Shown here: positions 4,856-6,126 of the stretch, in pieces
How the letters are laid out: every line of letters starts with the position of its first letter
Position numbering within the stretch: the first letter of the stretch is position 1
NCBI GenBank assembly: GCA_017410745.1
Contig: JAFPPJ010000132.1
Location: 1-6,126 of the forward strand
DNA: 6,126 bases
Reading direction: 5' to 3'
From: Oscillospiraceae bacterium
GTDB lineage: Bacteria > Bacillota > Clostridia > Oscillospirales > Ruminococcaceae
Translations under genes and position numbers: made by a program
The notes under the pieces: model-generated
Databases searched by the model: none
Seen by the model: the letters and a program-made list of their open reading frames with translations, nothing else
Told to the model about the DNA's origin: nothing

Positions 4856-5779
4856 ATGGATATAAAAGCAGTAATCGGTACTAATTCATGGGGAGGCAAG
4901 GCATACGGCAGGATACTCAGGGGCAGCTATGTGGAGGACAGCGTTATACGGGAGGCGATGCAGGAGGCGGACAGACAGGGGCTCAGGGTCTATGACCTTG
5001 CCCGCGACTACGGTCTTGGCAAGGCACAGAAGATGATAGGCTCATTCGGCACGGATGATATCATCCTCTCCGCAAAATATACCCCCTTCTCCCATTACAG
5101 GAAGGGATGCGTGCGCCGCTCACTTGAGAAGGATCTGAGCGATTTCGGGCGGGACTGCATCGACATATACTGGCTGCATCTGCCCACGGATATAGAGCAG
5201 CACCTGTCGGAAATGGCCGAGCTGTATCACGAGGGGAAGATACTCAATATCGGCGTATCGAACTTCGATCTCGATGAATGCATACTCGCCAAAAGGGTGC
5301 TTGAAGGCGCAGGCATACCGCTTTACGGAGTGCAGAACCATTACAGCATCATCTCCCGCGAATGGGAGAAGAACGGTCTGCTCGGCTGGTGCAAAGACAA
5401 CGGCATAGCTTTCTGGGCATGGGCTGTGCTCGAGGAGGGCATGCTCACAGACCCCCGCAGGAAGACTAAGTTCTCGCTGATGAAGCTCATATACGACCGC
5501 AGGAAAAGGAAGCTGAAAGAGCTTTACCGCGTGATGATCGCCGTTGCCAGGCGCCATGACATTACGGTGCCCCAGGTGGCTGAGGCTTTCTGCACGGCAA
5601 AGGGAACGATACCCATATGCGGATGCCGCAGACCCGGACAGGTGAAGGAGCTGGCACAAGCGGCGGATATAAGACTTTCCGCCGAGGAGATACGCCGCCT
5701 CGAGGAAGCGGCAGACAGCTCACAGGTGAAGATACTCGGGCATGACATATTCAGGCCCTTCGCGCTGAAGAGCAGATAA
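4856..5779 (+). CDS. Aldo/keto reductase family oxidoreductase
   Basis: A 307-residue cytoplasmic (beta/alpha)8-barrel enzyme expected to reduce carbonyl compounds with NAD(P)H. The catalytic tetrad is visible: D47 and Y52 in YDLARDYGLG, K74 in ILSAKYTP, and H108 in DIYWLHLP. The signature GKILNIGVSNFD (127-138) and substrate/cofactor residues VQNHYSI (159-165) follow. The C-terminal cofactor motif is PICGCRRPGQVKE (253-265), close to the GxRxxxQ usual in the family. Length is typical. The start at 4856 is chosen because AAAGGCGG lies just upstream; the in-frame ATG at 4838 is inside the O2 palindrome, about 13 nt from the predicted transcript start and without a Shine-Dalgarno sequence. The gene appears single, under a perfect promoter bracketed by two operator-like palindromes, so it is probably tightly repressed and induced by a metabolite or toxicant. 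The physiological substrate cannot be deduced. No clear terminator is seen after it; the next remnant converges 10 bp away. Confidence 0.92.
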   Translation: MDIKAVIGTNSWGGKAYGRILRGSYVEDSVIREAMQEADRQGLRVYDLARDYGLGKAQKMIGSFGTDDIILSAKYTPFSHYRKGCVRRSLEKDLSDFGRDCIDIYWLHLPTDIEQHLSEMAELYHEGKILNIGVSNFDLDECILAKRVLEGAGIPLYGVQNHYSIISREWEKNGLLGWCKDNGIAFWAWAVLEEGMLTDPRRKTKFSLMKLIYDRRKRKLKELYRVMIAVARRHDITVPQVAEAFCTAKGTIPICGCRRPGQVKELAQAADIRLSAEEIRRLEEAADSSQVKILGHDIFRPFALKSR

Positions 5780-5789
5780 CCGTGCAATA

Positions 5790-6039
5790 TCAGCTGTGTG
5801 ATGCACCGGCGAGCCAGTCGGAAAAGTCAACTATCCTGATGCCTTCATACTGATATTCATCGTGACGTGTCCTTGCGATAAGCATTTTCGGATATGCATC
5901 ATGAACTGACAGCAGCGGAGATACTTCACGCTGAAATGTATTTTCCGACATAAACTCCATATGCTTCAAGCAACTTGGACTTACCGCGTCTGCGGACACC
6001 GGCTATGACCTTGATATTACGCTCTTTTATATCTATTTC
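5790..6039 (-). pseudogene. Remnant of a DUF4143-type P-loop ATPase, internally deleted
   Basis: Two pieces of one family lie side by side in different frames. The first (about 6039-5959) reads EIDIKERNIKVIAGVRRRGK-S-K-LLEAY and carries the Walker A motif GVRRRGKS (6000-5977), normally near the N-terminus of these roughly 400-residue AAA_14/DUF4143 ATPases. The second (about 5954-5790) reads FMSENTFQREVSPLL, then DAYPKMLIARTRHDEYQYEG and IRIVDFSDWLAG, which is the family's C-terminal tail ending at a natural stop. The middle, including Walker B, the winged helix and most of DUF4143, is missing, with the join near 5955-5961. A 69-residue open frame from GTG at 5999 covers the tail but begins in out-of-frame Walker A sequence and has no credible ribosome site. 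The remnant should be non-functional. It converges on the aldo/keto reductase gene. Confidence 0.8.
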
Positions 6040-6042
6040 ACA

Positions 6043-6085
6043 TCTATTTCCCAAAATCAAGATTTTTTCGATTTTGGGAAATAGA
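6043..6085. repeat. 16-bp-arm inverted repeat
   Basis: Left arm 6043-6058 and right arm 6070-6085 (core CTATTTCCCAAAATC / GATTTTGGGAAATAG) pair perfectly around an 11-base T-rich loop. It abuts the N-terminal end of the ATPase remnant. No U-tract follows the stem on either strand, so it is not a textbook terminator. The outer motif ATCTATTTC is also duplicated at 6031-6039 and 6042-6050. It looks like a dispersed palindromic element or the edge of a small mobile sequence, but copy number cannot be judged from one window. Confidence 0.7.
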
Positions 6086-6119
6086 AACGCATAAAACGGC
6101 TATACAGCGTAAAACGGCT
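6084..6119. repeat. Two imperfect 18-bp tandem repeats
   Basis: Units 6084-6101 and 6102-6119 agree at 13 of 18 positions and share the 10-base core TAAAACGGCT. They start at the end of the inverted repeat and reach almost to the window edge, so the array may continue outside. On the minus strand the core reads AGCCGTTTTA. Confidence 0.55.
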
Positions 6120-6126
6120 TGCAAAT

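Noticed and set aside
5120..5659. A 179-codon minus-strand frame within the aldo/keto reductase gene
   Set aside because: It is wholly antisense to a gene with an intact catalytic tetrad, and its predicted protein is low in recognisable motifs.
5790..5999. A functional 69-residue protein
   Set aside because: Its C-terminal part is the tail of a much larger ATPase and its first residues are out-of-frame Walker A sequence; there is no credible start.
6043..6085. Intrinsic terminator
   Set aside because: The stem is strong but no T-run follows it on either strand; the T-rich tract is in the loop.

Overview
The window looks like part of the chromosome of a low- to mid-GC Gram-positive anaerobe, most likely a Ruminococcus-type clostridium. 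This rests on purine-rich Shine-Dalgarno sequences, sigma-A promoters close to consensus, heavy use of the ATA isoleucine codon, and protein families that read as Clostridia-like. The genus is an inference. I see no tRNA, rRNA, CRISPR array, riboswitch or intact transposon.

Most of the window (1 to about 4660) is read from the minus strand. From right to left it holds: a seven-helix membrane protein of unknown function (4008-4661); a run of three genes encoding a membrane-anchored HD-GYP cyclic-di-GMP phosphodiesterase (2582-3928), a 57-residue small protein (2393-2566) and a WapI-immunity-like protein (1861-2376), closed by a strong intrinsic terminator (1809-1854); and a two-gene operon of a DUF2268-type putative zinc protease (841-1746) overlapping a MerR/TipAS regulator (93-851). 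That operon has its own promoter, whose unusually long 19-bp spacer is filled by a palindrome. This is the classic layout of a MerR-activated promoter, so the regulator probably controls its own operon.

The 194-bp divergent region 4662-4855 carries two back-to-back promoters, each matching consensus at all 12 positions with a 17-bp spacer. The leftward one serves the membrane protein, and a 17-bp palindrome covers its -35 box. The rightward one serves an aldo/keto reductase (4856-5779) and is bracketed by two related palindromes whose centres are 52 bp apart, about five helical turns. This suggests cooperative repression by a regulator not encoded in the window.

The right end (5790-6126) is degraded. 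It has a DUF4143-type ATPase remnant in which a Walker A segment is joined, out of frame, to the C-terminal tail, then a 16-bp-arm inverted repeat and a pair of imperfect 18-bp direct repeats running to the edge.

The most interesting items are the self-controlled drug-sensor/zinc-protease operon, the helically phased twin operators at the reductase promoter, and the HD-GYP operon with two poorly known small proteins. None is clearly a wholly new system. The first is the best candidate for an under-described stress or antibiotic-response module.
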